A DNA stretch of 64,000 bases, from NCBI RefSeq assembly GCF_020009625.1, contig NZ_JAIHLP010000002.1:1116001-1180000 (forward strand). The letters run 5' to 3'. The notes beneath the pieces were generated by a model, which was given only the letters and a program-made list of their open reading frames with translations, was not told where the DNA came from and ran no database searches. The position numbers and the translations under genes are program-made. The DNA comes from Leifsonia poae. GTDB lineage: Bacteria; Actinomycetota; Actinomycetes; Actinomycetales; Microbacteriaceae. Positions 35,798-44,440 of this stretch are shown here, piece after piece (the stretch's first letter is position 1; the number at the start of each line of letters is the position of its first letter).

Positions 35798-37096
35798 ATG
35801 GCTGATCGCGAATATGGCTTCCGCACGCGTGCGATTCACGCGGGCAACATCCCCGATCCGGTGACCGGCGCCCGCGCCCTGCCGATCTACCAGACGAGCG
35901 CGTTCGTGTTCGATGACACGGCGGATGCGGCGGCACGGTTCGCTCTACAGAAGTACGGCAACATCTACTCGCGACTGGCCAACCCCACCGTCGCCTCGTT
36001 CGAGGAACGCATCGCGAGCCTCGAAGGCGGACTGGGCGCTGTCGCGACGGCCAGCGGCCTGAGCGCCCAGTACATCACCTTCGCATCGCTCGCGGGCGCC
36101 GGCGACCACATCGTCGCCTCGGCGAACCTCTACGGCGGCTCGATCACCCAGCTGGACGTGACCCTGCGCCGTTTCGGCGTCGAGACCACCTTCGTCCAGA
36201 GCGCCGACGCTGCCGACTACGCGGCCGCGATCACCGACAAGACCAAGCTGATCTTCGCCGAGACGATCGCCAACCCCTCGGGCGAAATCGCCGACATCGA
36301 GGCGCTGGCCGAGGTCGCCCACGCCGCCGGCATCCCGCTCATCATCGACTCGACGATCGCCACCCCCTACCTGAACCGTCCGATCGAGTGGGGAGCCGAT
36401 GTCGTGATCCACTCGGCCACCAAGTTCCTCGGCGGCCACGGCACCACGCTCGGCGGTGTCGTCGTGGAGAGCGGGCGGTTCGACTGGCACAGCGAGAAGT
36501 TCCCGCTGTTCGGCCAGCCGGTTCCCTCGTATGGCGGATTGCAGTGGTCCGGCAACTTCGGCGAGTATGCGTTCCTCACCCGGCTGCGAGCTGAGCAGCT
36601 CCGCGACATCGGCCCGACGCTCGCGCCGCATTCCGCTTTCCTCCTGGCGCAGGGCGTCGAAACGCTCCCCTACCGCATCCAGGCGCATGTCGACAATGCC
36701 CGCACGGTCGCCGAATGGCTGGATGCCGATCCGCGCATCGAGTCCGTCTTCTGGGCCGGGCTGCCCGCGCACCCGCACCATGACCGTGCGCAAAAGTATC
36801 TGCCGAACGGCGCCGGAAGTGTCTTCAGTTTCGTCGTGAAGGGCGGCCGTGCCGTTGGCCAGACGTTCATCGAATCGGTGAACCTGGCAAGCCATCTCGC
36901 GAATATCGGGGATGCGAAGACCCTCGTGATCCACCCCGCCTCGACCACCCACGCCCAGCTCACGGAGCAGCAGCTCCTCGACGCCGGCGTTCTTCCGGGC
37001 GTCGTTCGCATCAGCGTCGGCATCGAAGACGTCGACGACATCATCTACGATCTCGATCAGGCCCTGACCGCCGCGGTGAAGGAGACGAACGCATGA
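35798..37096 (+). CDS. metY: O-acetylhomoserine aminocarboxypropyltransferase (homocysteine synthase)
   Basis: PLP enzyme that makes homocysteine from O-acetylhomoserine and sulfide. The 432-residue length fits MetY rather than the shorter MetB/MetZ. It begins YGFRTRAIHAGNIPDPVTGARALPIYQTSAF without the first residues. The active-site Lys is in HSATKFLGGHGTTLGG near residue 209, and the substrate segment VNLASHLANIGDAKTLVIHPA is typical of the family. ATG 35798 is probably leaderless. The next gene starts within its stop (4-nt overlap). Confidence 0.95.
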   Translation: MADREYGFRTRAIHAGNIPDPVTGARALPIYQTSAFVFDDTADAAARFALQKYGNIYSRLANPTVASFEERIASLEGGLGAVATASGLSAQYITFASLAGAGDHIVASANLYGGSITQLDVTLRRFGVETTFVQSADAADYAAAITDKTKLIFAETIANPSGEIADIEALAEVAHAAGIPLIIDSTIATPYLNRPIEWGADVVIHSATKFLGGHGTTLGGVVVESGRFDWHSEKFPLFGQPVPSYGGLQWSGNFGEYAFLTRLRAEQLRDIGPTLAPHSAFLLAQGVETLPYRIQAHVDNARTVAEWLDADPRIESVFWAGLPAHPHHDRAQKYLPNGAGSVFSFVVKGGRAVGQTFIESVNLASHLANIGDAKTLVIHPASTTHAQLTEQQLLDAGVLPGVVRISVGIEDVDDIIYDLDQALTAAVKETNA

Positions 37097-37713
37097 CGAT
37101 CTCGGATGCGACGACCGCCGGCACCCCGCACGCCGCGGGGGCCGCTCCCGGCGACCTCACGGACGTGCGGCTCGCGAACGGGTTGAGCTGCGCTCTGCCG
37201 TCGGATTCCCCTCTCGCGAAGCTCCTCAGGTCGCAGCGCACCTGGATCGGCCCGGATGCGAAGGAGCGCCTGAGGATCCTGCGGGCCGCGAAGTCGGTGG
37301 CGATCGTCGGCGCTTCGCCGAACCCCGCCCGGTCGAGCTACTTCGTCGGAACGTACCTGCAGCAGTCGAGCGACTACCGCGTGTACTTCGTGAACCCGAA
37401 CGCCGACACCATCTTGGGCGAGAAGGCCTACCCCGACCTCGCCTCCCTGCCCGAGGTTCCCGACATCGTCGACGTGTTCCGCAAGGGAAGCGACATCCCG
37501 AGCGTGATCGACGAGGTCGTCGCTGTCGGTGCGCCGACCATCTGGGTGCAGCTCGGCATCTGGAACCAGGAGGCCGCCGAGTACGGCGAGTCGAAAGGTC
37601 TCACCGTGGTCATGGATCGCTGCATCAAGATCGAGCATGCACGCTTCCATGGCGGCCTGCACCTGCTCGGATTCGACACCGGCCAGATCACCGCGCGCAA
37701 GACGATCCGCTGA
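37093..37713 (+). CDS. CoA-binding domain protein
   Basis: A 206-residue protein with a Rossmann-type CoA-binding fold: SVAIVGASPNPARSSYFVGTYL near residue 75, then YFVNPNAD, PEVPDIVDVFRK, TIWVQLGIWNQEAA and VVMDRCIKIEHAR. The last segment is a YccU/YneT-like signature. Its ATG overlaps the metY stop, and metY plus this gene is a recurrent actinobacterial pair. This suggests a role in CoA/methionine metabolism or persulfide handling, but no biochemical role is assigned. Confidence 0.88.
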   Translation: MTISDATTAGTPHAAGAAPGDLTDVRLANGLSCALPSDSPLAKLLRSQRTWIGPDAKERLRILRAAKSVAIVGASPNPARSSYFVGTYLQQSSDYRVYFVNPNADTILGEKAYPDLASLPEVPDIVDVFRKGSDIPSVIDEVVAVGAPTIWVQLGIWNQEAAEYGESKGLTVVMDRCIKIEHARFHGGLHLLGFDTGQITARKTIR

Positions 37714-37804
37714 CGCTCACGGCCGCGGGCCATGCTCACGAGCCGCCGGTGACACCTCACCGGTAACACGCTGACGGCGACGTGCTGACCGTGACGCCTG
37801 TCGG

Positions 37805-38227
37805 TCACGCACCGCCGGTGATCACCTCGATCGGCACCCGCACTCCCGGAGCCCGGGAGAGACGGGCGTCGGCGGTGACGAGTGGCACCTGCGCAGCCTC
37901 GGCCAGCGCGACGAAGGCAGCGTCGAATGCGGTGAGGTTCTCTCCGTGCTCCCACAGACGGTCGGCGACGACCGGGAACGGCCAGCTGTCGATCGGCAGG
38001 CTCTGCAACCCGGCGAACGCCAACGATGCCTCCGCGTGCGACAGTGCGCCGGCCAGACGCAGACGGCGAAGAACGTTGGCGACCTCGTAGTGCAGGAGCG
38101 CGGGCGCCAGCAGCGAGCATCCGCTCAGCCGCTCGGCGACCGCCTCTCCCCGCGGGCCACCATCGATCAGCAGGTCGACGATCGAACTCGAGTCGACGAC
38201 GACCGACTCGCGGGCTTCACCCTTCAT
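37805..38227 (-). CDS. vapC: PIN-domain toxin (VapC family)
   Basis: A 140-residue PIN-domain ribonuclease. Acidic metal ligands are visible as Asp12 in VVVDSSSIVDLL, Glu in YEVANVLRRLRL, and two Asp in TAFDAAFVALAEAA and PLVTADARL. PIN toxins cleave tRNA, rRNA or mRNA and are held inactive by the partner antitoxin. ATG 38227 overlaps the antitoxin gene by 11 nt, the usual coupled layout. The target RNA cannot be read from the sequence. Confidence 0.88.
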   Translation of the reverse strand: MKGEARESVVVDSSSIVDLLIDGGPRGEAVAERLSGCSLLAPALLHYEVANVLRRLRLAGALSHAEASLAFAGLQSLPIDSWPFPVVADRLWEHGENLTAFDAAFVALAEAAQVPLVTADARLSRAPGVRVPIEVITGGA

Positions 38228-38456
38228 TGCGCGCAGCATCGAGTTCGGAGAGGATGGCGCCGACCGGCACGGGCGGATAGTGTGCCGCGCGCTGACGGAT
38301 CTCGGCGAGCGCTTCGTCGACCGAGGGCTTACGGGCGAGCGACGTGAGTTCACCCACGAGAAACTCCTGCAGCGAGCGGCCGGAGCGAGCGGCGCGGGCG
38401 GCGAGGATGTCGCGGATCTCGTCGGGAACCGAACGAATCGTGATGGAAACTGTCAT
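38217..38456 (-). CDS. vapB: Ribbon-helix-helix antitoxin (FitA/VapB type)
   Basis: A 79-residue antitoxin. The N-terminal ribbon-helix-helix (TVSITIRSVPDEIRDILAARAARSG, then SLQEFLVGELTSLAR) resembles FitA. The C-terminal part (about 45-79) would wrap the toxin; its YPPVPVGAILSELDAARNEG end is typical. TAAACT lies exactly 6 nt before the ATG, so translation is probably leaderless. The start is embedded in ATGCATGCATG, a palindromic stretch suited to autorepression by the complex. Confidence 0.88.
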   Translation of the reverse strand: MTVSITIRSVPDEIRDILAARAARSGRSLQEFLVGELTSLARKPSVDEALAEIRQRAAHYPPVPVGAILSELDAARNEG

Positions 38457-38612
38457 GCATGCAGTTTAGCAGCAACAGATGCATTGTGACTCCTTTTCTC
38501 GACGCGGTGATCGCGTTGAGAACCAGCCTCGACCACTGGGCGATACAGAGACAACAGGAATCGTGGTCTGTGGAGAGCCGCTTGATCCGCTCCCCTGGGG
38601 AGGAGCCGGAGA

Positions 38613-39197
38613 TCACCCCCGCGCGACGACGTGGAACACGTGCCAATGCTTGGGGCCCTCGAACGACATCCCCCGCCGATCGTCCTCGACGAGCTGCAGC
38701 ACCTCGAGGCCGGCCAGCATTCCTTCGACGCCGGCCCGGTCATGGAAGTTCATATTGGGCCGGCCGAACCACTCGTCGTGCGGACCGAAGAACTCGCCCG
38801 CGAACACGGCCCCCGGCCGCAGCGCATCCCGGATGTCGGCCCACAGATAGGGGAATCCGTCCGGCTCGCAGAACGGCAGCGCGAACCCCGCGTACACGAG
38901 GTCGCTCGCGGGAAGCTCGCCGAGCGCCTCGAAGGGCACCTGCCGGATCTCGACGTTCGACAGCGCCGACTCCCCCACCTCTGCGCGCACCCGTTCCACG
39001 ACCCCGGGATCGGCATCGACGGCCAGCACATGCCAGCCGAGCCCGGCCAGGTGGCGTGTCTCGACGCCATCACCGCAGCCGAGGTCGATCGCACGGCCGG
39101 GCGACTCTCCCTGCCATGCGTCAAGACCGGCCGTGAAAGTGGGCCGGAGCCCGCGGCCTCCCTGGGCTGAATAGAAGCCGGACCAGTCGAACGCCAT
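38613..39197 (-). CDS. SAM-dependent methyltransferase, class I
   Basis: A 194-residue methyltransferase with motif I AIDLGCGDGVETRHLAGLGW near residue 36, the acidic end of strand 2 LAVDADPG, and the segment ASDLVYAGFALPFCEPDGF. It resembles TehB/UbiE-type small-molecule methyltransferases; the substrate is unknown. ATG 39197 has GGGAG 5 nt upstream. It is divergent from the SARP regulator gene, 87 nt away. The gap to the antitoxin gene (38457-38612) shows no gene. Confidence 0.88.
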   Translation of the reverse strand: MAFDWSGFYSAQGGRGLRPTFTAGLDAWQGESPGRAIDLGCGDGVETRHLAGLGWHVLAVDADPGVVERVRAEVGESALSNVEIRQVPFEALGELPASDLVYAGFALPFCEPDGFPYLWADIRDALRPGAVFAGEFFGPHDEWFGRPNMNFHDRAGVEGMLAGLEVLQLVEDDRRGMSFEGPKHWHVFHVVARG

Positions 39198-39284
39198 GAG
39201 CACTCCCGTCGAGACATCGTCGTTCGCCTCGAGCGTACGCGCGGGAACGACCCGGTGTCGCCCGCTCTCGCTAAAATCGGGCGA

Positions 39285-42200
39285 GTGGACACATTGCCCC
39301 ACGCCCCCAGGATCGCGGTCCTCGGCCCCGTTCTGGTCGAAGACCGTTCCGGCGCGCTCGCCGAACCGGCCGGGGCGCTCGGCAAAGGGCTGATCGTCGC
39401 CCTCGTCCTCGCCCGCGGCACCCTCTCGGTGCAGTCCCTCGTCTCCGACCTGTGGCATGACACACCTCCCAGGCAAGAACGCGCAGCCCTGCAGACCCTC
39501 GTCTCCCGGGTGCGCACCGCAAGCGCCGACGGCATCCTCGAGTCGACGCCGAGCGGATACGCCCTCGCGATCGATCCCCGGCTCACCGATCTCGGACTGG
39601 CCAGAATGCACCTCGAGCGCGCCCGGGAGGCGGATGCCGCCGCCGATCCGGAGCAGGCCGCCGCCGAAGCGGGGCTCGGTCTCGACCTGTGGCGGGGCGA
39701 ACCCGGGGTGGAGCTGGGGCCCTCCCCGCTCGCCGACGAGCTCGGCCGCACGGCGGCCACCCTGCGCGACGAGCTCACCGTGTTGCGTGCCCGATCCCGG
39801 CGTCTTCTCGGCGACCCGGCCGGTGCCCTGCACGATCTGGAGTCCCTGCTGATCGCTTCCCCGCTCGACGAGACACTCCACCTCGAGCGTCTGCGTGCGC
39901 TCGACGATGCGGGGCGTCGCAACGACGCCCTCCGCGCTTTCGGGGAGCTCAAAGCCGCGATGCTCGACCAGCTGGGCAGTCGGCCCGGCCCCGCGCTCGT
40001 CGCGTTCAATGCCTCCCTGCTCGTGGACGACGAATCCGCGACCGCCGCACCGGTCACGACGCGCTACGGGCTCCGCACGACACCGAATGCGCTGATCGGT
40101 CGCGAGTACGACCTCGACGCGCTCGAAGACCTCATCGCGACATCGCGTCTGACCACGGTGCTGGGGGCCGGCGGTCTCGGCAAGACGCGACTGGCGCAGG
40201 AGCTCGCGCACCGCGCCCAGCACACGCCGGTCGTGGCATTCGTCGAGTTGGCGAGCGTTCGCTCGGCCGACGACATCACGCTCGCCTTCGCCTCGACGCT
40301 CGGCATCCGGGAGGCGCGCGCGGTGCGTCTCGGCGACCCGGGGGCGGGCCTGGACCTGCGCTCCCGCATCCTCGCACTGCTCGCCGAACGCGAGACACTC
40401 CTCATCGTCGACAATTGCGAGCACATCGTGGATGCGGCCGCCACCTGGATAGCGGACATCCTCGAATCCACCACCACCGTGCGCGTGCTGGCGACGAGCC
40501 GCTCGCCGCTGGCGATCGGCGCAGAACGCGTCTACGCTCTCGACTCTCTCGCGAGCGGAACGTCGGCCGGCGACGAGGCGGGGCCCGCCGTCGCCCTTTT
40601 CGAGGAGCGCGCTCGCGCCGGCCGGCCGGCGGTCGTCCTTCCGCCCGAGGTCGTCGCCCGGCTCTGCGACCGGCTCGACGGCCTCCCCCTCGCGATCGAA
40701 CTCGCCGCAGCACGAACCCGCTCGATGTCGGTCGAGGAGATCGAGCGACGCCTGGAGAACCGGTTCGTCCTGCTCACCGGAGGCGAGCGCACCGCCCCTG
40801 AACGCCATCGCACTCTGCTGGCGGTCATCGAGTGGAGCTGGAACCTGCTCGGCGAGACCGAACAGACCCTGTTGCGTCGCCTTTCCTGCTTTCCCGACGG
40901 CTTCAGCGCGCAGGCGGCCGAAGCCGTCGCCGGTGACAGCGCGGCGACGGTCCTCGACGATCTCGAAGCCCTGGTCAACCAATCGCTCGTGACCGTCTCC
41001 GAAGACAAGACCACCGGCATCCTGCGCTACCGGATGCTCGAGACCGTTCGCGAGTTCGGGGCCATCGCCCTCGACGAGGCCGGCGAGCACGACGTCGTTC
41101 AGGAAGGCATGAATCGCTGGGGCGTGCGGTTCTGCCGGGAGACGCTCGCGCTGATGCACGGACCGACGCAGGTGCACAATTTCAACCTGGTGACCGCCGA
41201 GCAAGACAACCTCGTCGCCGTTCTGAGGGCGGCCATCGAACGGCGGCACCATCGGGTGATCGCCGCCACCTTCTCTGCACTCGCCTACTACTGGTCATTG
41301 CGCAGCGCCCACTCGGAAGTCGTCGCATTCGGCGCGGTCGTGATGGAGGCGCTCACCGGCTGGGAGCCGGAGGATGACGACATCGACGACGCGGCGGCGG
41401 TCTACGGCGTGATCGGCGGAACCTTCCTCTATGCCGACATGCGAACGGGTGTGCGAGCGATCTCCCGGCTGCGGCGCATCAAGCGACTGCGGCCGCTGCG
41501 GGATCCGCGACTCGAATCGATCACCGACCTCGTTCAGACAGCCGGCCGCGAACGCGAGGGAATGGCGATGATCGCCCGGTTCCAGCGGTCGACCGACACC
41601 GACGTCGCCGCGCTCGGAAACCTGATCATGGCCCAGTTCCAGGAGAACGCGGGCGACCTCGAGGGTGCACTGCACTCGGCCGGCACGGCCTACGAGAAGT
41701 CGCTGCTGGCCGAGGACACCTGGAGCACAGCGTCGGCCGCGCAATCGATCGCCCAGATCCACAGCCAGCTCGCCCACCCGGAGTCGGCGATCGAATGGGC
41801 GCAGCGGGCGCGCGAAGGCCTGACGAAACTGCAGGCGTTGGGCGACCTCCGCCAGCTCGACTGGATCGTTGCCATCAACTCGATCTCGGCCGGCGACCTC
41901 ACCGCCGGTCGGGATCTCCTCGAACGCTATCTGCAAGACGACGTCGCCCCCTCGGGGTTCGAATACGTGGACTATTTCGGCATCGGGCACGCCGGCCTCG
42001 CCGAGATCGCGCTGGCCGAAGGGAACCTCGCGGAGGGTCTCGGCCACTACCGCGACGCCATCGGCCTCTACGAGAGCAACAGCGCACTGACCAACCCGTG
42101 GCTCACCATCCTGTCGGCGGCGAGTCTCGCGGCTCATCTGCGGGTCGAGGCCGAGGGTTCCTCCCCGGTCGACACGGCCCAGATCGACGCGGCGGCGCGA

Positions 42201-42566
42201 CTGCTGCGCACGCGCATCCTCGTCAACCATCGGCTGCAAGCCGCCTACGTCGACAAACCCGTTCTGGGCTCCGGCCTGTTGGGCGTTTCCGCGTGGATGC
42301 TCACCCCTCGCGTGGCCGAGGCGCGAGCGGGCGGCGAGGGTCAGCGCGACGAATGGGTGAGATCGGGGCTCGAGCTGTACGCCATCGCCGACCGGGTGAA
42401 CGCCCGCCAAGATCAGCGGAGCCTGAACCGGGCCCGCTTGGCTGAGGAGATCCGCGGCGCATGGGGTGAGACCGTGCTCGACGAACCGTTCGCCGCGGTC
42501 GCCGACCTCGATCGCAACACGGGCGCCCTGCGCGCGCTCGACCTGCTGCACTCGCTGCGCTTCTAG
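39285..42566 (+). CDS. SARP/AfsR-type regulator with STAND ATPase
   Basis: A 1093-residue regulator. A winged helix of the OmpR type (about residues 8-80: RIAVLGPVLVED, TLSVQSLVSDLW) is followed by a bacterial transcriptional activator (BTAD) helical domain (about 95-240). A STAND ATPase then has Walker A GAGGLGKTRLAQ near 293 and Walker B LLIVDNCEHIVDAA near 370. TPR-like helices run to the C-terminus. SARPs bind direct heptamer repeats at 11-bp spacing. GTG 39285 is chosen because TAAAAT lies 7 nt upstream (leaderless). Its TAG stop forms the first bases of a 28-nt tandem repeat. Confidence 0.9.
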   Translation: MDTLPHAPRIAVLGPVLVEDRSGALAEPAGALGKGLIVALVLARGTLSVQSLVSDLWHDTPPRQERAALQTLVSRVRTASADGILESTPSGYALAIDPRLTDLGLARMHLERAREADAAADPEQAAAEAGLGLDLWRGEPGVELGPSPLADELGRTAATLRDELTVLRARSRRLLGDPAGALHDLESLLIASPLDETLHLERLRALDDAGRRNDALRAFGELKAAMLDQLGSRPGPALVAFNASLLVDDESATAAPVTTRYGLRTTPNALIGREYDLDALEDLIATSRLTTVLGAGGLGKTRLAQELAHRAQHTPVVAFVELASVRSADDITLAFASTLGIREARAVRLGDPGAGLDLRSRILALLAERETLLIVDNCEHIVDAAATWIADILESTTTVRVLATSRSPLAIGAERVYALDSLASGTSAGDEAGPAVALFEERARAGRPAVVLPPEVVARLCDRLDGLPLAIELAAARTRSMSVEEIERRLENRFVLLTGGERTAPERHRTLLAVIEWSWNLLGETEQTLLRRLSCFPDGFSAQAAEAVAGDSAATVLDDLEALVNQSLVTVSEDKTTGILRYRMLETVREFGAIALDEAGEHDVVQEGMNRWGVRFCRETLALMHGPTQVHNFNLVTAEQDNLVAVLRAAIERRHHRVIAATFSALAYYWSLRSAHSEVVAFGAVVMEALTGWEPEDDDIDDAAAVYGVIGGTFLYADMRTGVRAISRLRRIKRLRPLRDPRLESITDLVQTAGREREGMAMIARFQRSTDTDVAALGNLIMAQFQENAGDLEGALHSAGTAYEKSLLAEDTWSTASAAQSIAQIHSQLAHPESAIEWAQRAREGLTKLQALGDLRQLDWIVAINSISAGDLTAGRDLLERYLQDDVAPSGFEYVDYFGIGHAGLAEIALAEGNLAEGLGHYRDAIGLYESNSALTNPWLTILSAASLAAHLRVEAEGSSPVDTAQIDAAARLLRTRILVNHRLQAAYVDKPVLGSGLLGVSAWMLTPRVAEARAGGEGQRDEWVRSGLELYAIADRVNARQDQRSLNRARLAEEIRGAWGETVLDEPFAAVADLDRNTGALRALDLLHSLRF

Positions 42567-42668
42567 TCGCATCCCGCGCGCTGCACGCTGCTAGTCGCAT
42601 CCCGCGCACTGCACGCTGCTAGTCGCATCCCGCGCACTGCACGCTGCTAGTCGCATCCCGCGCACTGC
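42563..42668. repeat. 28-nt tandem repeat, 3.8 copies, starting at a stop codon
   Basis: The unit begins CTAGTCGCATCCCGCGC and repeats at 42563, 42591, 42619 and 42647, the last copy being 22 nt. Copies 2-4 are identical over their shared length and copy 1 differs at one base. The TAG of the SARP gene is part of copy 1, and each copy repeats a TAG in the same relative position. Confidence 0.95.
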
Positions 42669-42694
42669 CCCGTCCCCGCACCCGCCCCGCCCCT

Positions 42695-42760
42695 GTTTTC
42701 AGGAGCAGTCGACCGTCCTTGACCGGATGCTCCTGAAAACCGGAGCAGCCGGTCAGGGAC
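42695..42760. repeat. Two interleaved inverted repeats (pseudoknot-capable)
   Basis: Inverted repeat A is GTTTTCAGGAGC (42695-42706) with GCTCCTGAAAAC (42729-42740), perfect over 12 bp. Inverted repeat B is GTCCTTGACCGG (42715-42726) with CCGGTCAGGGAC (42749-42760), 11 of 12. The arms alternate A, B, A', B', so in RNA both stems can form only as an H-type pseudoknot or as alternative folds. The stretch lies between convergent genes. Confidence 0.85.
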
Positions 42761-42775
42761 GCGAAGATAGCCCTG

Positions 42776-42863
42776 AAAACAGGAGCAAAACAGGAGCAAA
42801 ACACGAGCACAACACGAGCAAAACAGGAGCAAAACACGAGCACAACACGAGCAAAACAGGAGC
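42776..42863. repeat. Eight tandem copies of an 11-nt unit
   Basis: Units at 42776, 42787, 42798, 42809, 42820, 42831, 42842 and 42853 are all 11 nt and vary around AAAACAGGAGC (variants AAAACACGAGC and ACAACACGAGC). The order contains a 33-nt higher-order unit of three variants that occurs twice in a row (42787-42819 and 42820-42852). The A-rich starts are one helical turn apart, a pattern that bends DNA. The array is AT-richer than its surroundings and ends 33 nt before the stop of the next gene. It is not a CRISPR, as there are no spacers. Confidence 0.95.
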
Positions 42864-42895
42864 AAGGCGTGCTGCGCCCGGTGTCCGGGATGCGC

Positions 42896-44440
42896 TCAGA
42901 GTGCGGCAGCGTACCGGGCGAGGTATTGGCCGGAGGTGATCTCCTCGTGTTTGAGCGAAATGGCCTCGATGATCGGCCAGACGTCCCCATCGGGAAGGTC
43001 CGGAATCGTCACCCGGTGCCGCCCGGCCGCCGTGGTGGCGATCAGGGTGGCGAGGCCCGCACGGCGCTGGAAGTAGCTGCGGCGGATGGTCCAGCCGATG
43101 ATGCCGTCGGTCGCCAGCACGGCGCGGCGACGGTTGAGGGAACCGCTCTGGGCGATCAGCCAACCGGGAAGGAGAGCGTGCCCGAGGCCTCGCCAGCGGT
43201 CCGCGGCGAGCAGAGCGGAGGCCGGCACGATCACCGCGAACACCCACCAGATCGAGGGCGCGACCAGCCCGGCGAGTTGCAGCACGAGGGCAGCCAGCGC
43301 GAGCAGCCCCGCGAATGATGCCGCCCGCGTGTACCGCCGGCGGCGCGCCCGCCTCCCGTGCTCGATGAGCGGCAGATCGAGGGGCAGGCGGGAGCCGAGC
43401 ACCTCCGCCGCGATCCGCACGGCCTCTTCACGGGGTCCGGGAGGGGCCAGCAGGGCGACACCGCCCCGCTGTCGCCCGAGGCCGGTCATGATCGCGTGGG
43501 CCGATGCGGCCCCCGCCACGCGCAATGAGAGGGGTTCGGAGAGCTGAGCGCCGCGAAGCCGTGTCTCGTCGAGCGTGATCTGTCGGGCGCGCAGCACGCC
43601 GTGGCTGATGTGCAGGGTGGTCGGCCCCGCCCGGCGGATCGAGAATCCGCCGTAGCTGAGTGCATAGCGAACCATCGCGACGACGGAGGCGACGACGATC
43701 AGTCCGGCGGCGCCCCAGAGTGCAGTCGTGAGCAGCGGCAGGTGGCTGATCCAGCCGATCCCCTGCCGCACGATCGCCAGCCGGGTGAGGATGCCGCCCT
43801 CGAAGAAGTTCAGCTGCAGCGCGGCCATCGCCACGATCAGGATCGAGGCGACACCGCTGAGGGTGAGCGGCGCGTAGCGCACCCAGCGCGGCTCCCAGCG
43901 GCTGAGATTCGTGGGCTCCTCCGCGTGTTCGCCTTCCGCCGGCGGGGCGAGTCGGAGCAGTTCGTCGCGCAACGCGGGCACGTCGCGCAGTGCGAGCGCG
44001 TTGAACTCCAGCTCTTCCTGGCCGTGCGACGCCCCGGTGCCGACCTTGACGATCGCGAGCCCGAAGATCCGGTGCAGGATGGTCGAATCGACGTCCACGC
44101 TGCGGATGCGGTCGCGCGGCGCCGAGCGCGTGCGCCGGTTGAGCACGCCCCGGCGCACCTGCACATGCGTGGGCGTGATGCGGTAGGTGGTCGTGAAGAA
44201 GCGCAGGATGCCGAAGACGATGCCCAGCCCGGAGAGCACATACGCCCACCACGGTTCCCCGCCGGCAGCACCGGCGACGAGCGCGAGGAGCAGCACCGGC
44301 AGATACCGGATGAGCTCCCGCAGCGGGTGCACCAGCAGCATCAGCGGGTTGAGCCGCCGCCACGGCTCGTCCGACGGGTCGGGGTCTGCGTCCGCGGGCG
44401 GCTCAGGCGCAGTGGCGTCGGGCTCGGACGCGCCGCTCAC
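42896..44440 (-). CDS. PH-domain (bPH2/DUF304, YdbT-like) membrane protein
   Basis: A 514-residue membrane protein with three bacterial PH-like segments. The first follows a helix pair near residues 45-90 (YRITPTHVQVRRGVLNRRTRSAPRDRIRSVDV). The second begins GGFSIRRAGPTTLHISHGVLRARQ near 260, and the third is AQSGSLNRRRAVLATDGIIGWTIRRSYFQRRAG split near 440. Paired hydrophobic helices precede each. It resembles B. subtilis YdbT, which with YdbS affects resistance to some bacteriocins. Its ATG overlaps the upstream YdbS-like gene stop by 4 nt. Confidence 0.87.
   Translation of the reverse strand: MSGASEPDATAPEPPADADPDPSDEPWRRLNPLMLLVHPLRELIRYLPVLLLALVAGAAGGEPWWAYVLSGLGIVFGILRFFTTTYRITPTHVQVRRGVLNRRTRSAPRDRIRSVDVDSTILHRIFGLAIVKVGTGASHGQEELEFNALALRDVPALRDELLRLAPPAEGEHAEEPTNLSRWEPRWVRYAPLTLSGVASILIVAMAALQLNFFEGGILTRLAIVRQGIGWISHLPLLTTALWGAAGLIVVASVVAMVRYALSYGGFSIRRAGPTTLHISHGVLRARQITLDETRLRGAQLSEPLSLRVAGAASAHAIMTGLGRQRGGVALLAPPGPREEAVRIAAEVLGSRLPLDLPLIEHGRRARRRRYTRAASFAGLLALAALVLQLAGLVAPSIWWVFAVIVPASALLAADRWRGLGHALLPGWLIAQSGSLNRRRAVLATDGIIGWTIRRSYFQRRAGLATLIATTAAGRHRVTIPDLPDGDVWPIIEAISLKHEEITSGQYLARYAAAL

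Noticed and set aside
37805..38456. Mobile-element origin of the VapBC-like pair
   Set aside because: No transposase, integrase, terminal repeats or sharp composition change were found around it, so transfer is possible but not shown.
38613..41252. An 879-codon minus-strand frame running through the SARP gene
   Set aside because: Only its last 194 codons (38613-39197) form a recognisable protein, the methyltransferase; the rest is antisense to a complete SARP regulator.
42776..42863. CRISPR array
   Set aside because: Units are 11 nt and directly adjacent, with no unique spacers and no cas genes nearby.
42619..42990. Short frames with repeated CFARVVLVFCS-like peptide over the 11-nt array
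   Set aside because: The peptide repeat is only the translation of the 11-nt DNA repeat (33 nt equals 11 codons); it has no ribosome-binding site and overlaps the end of a real gene.
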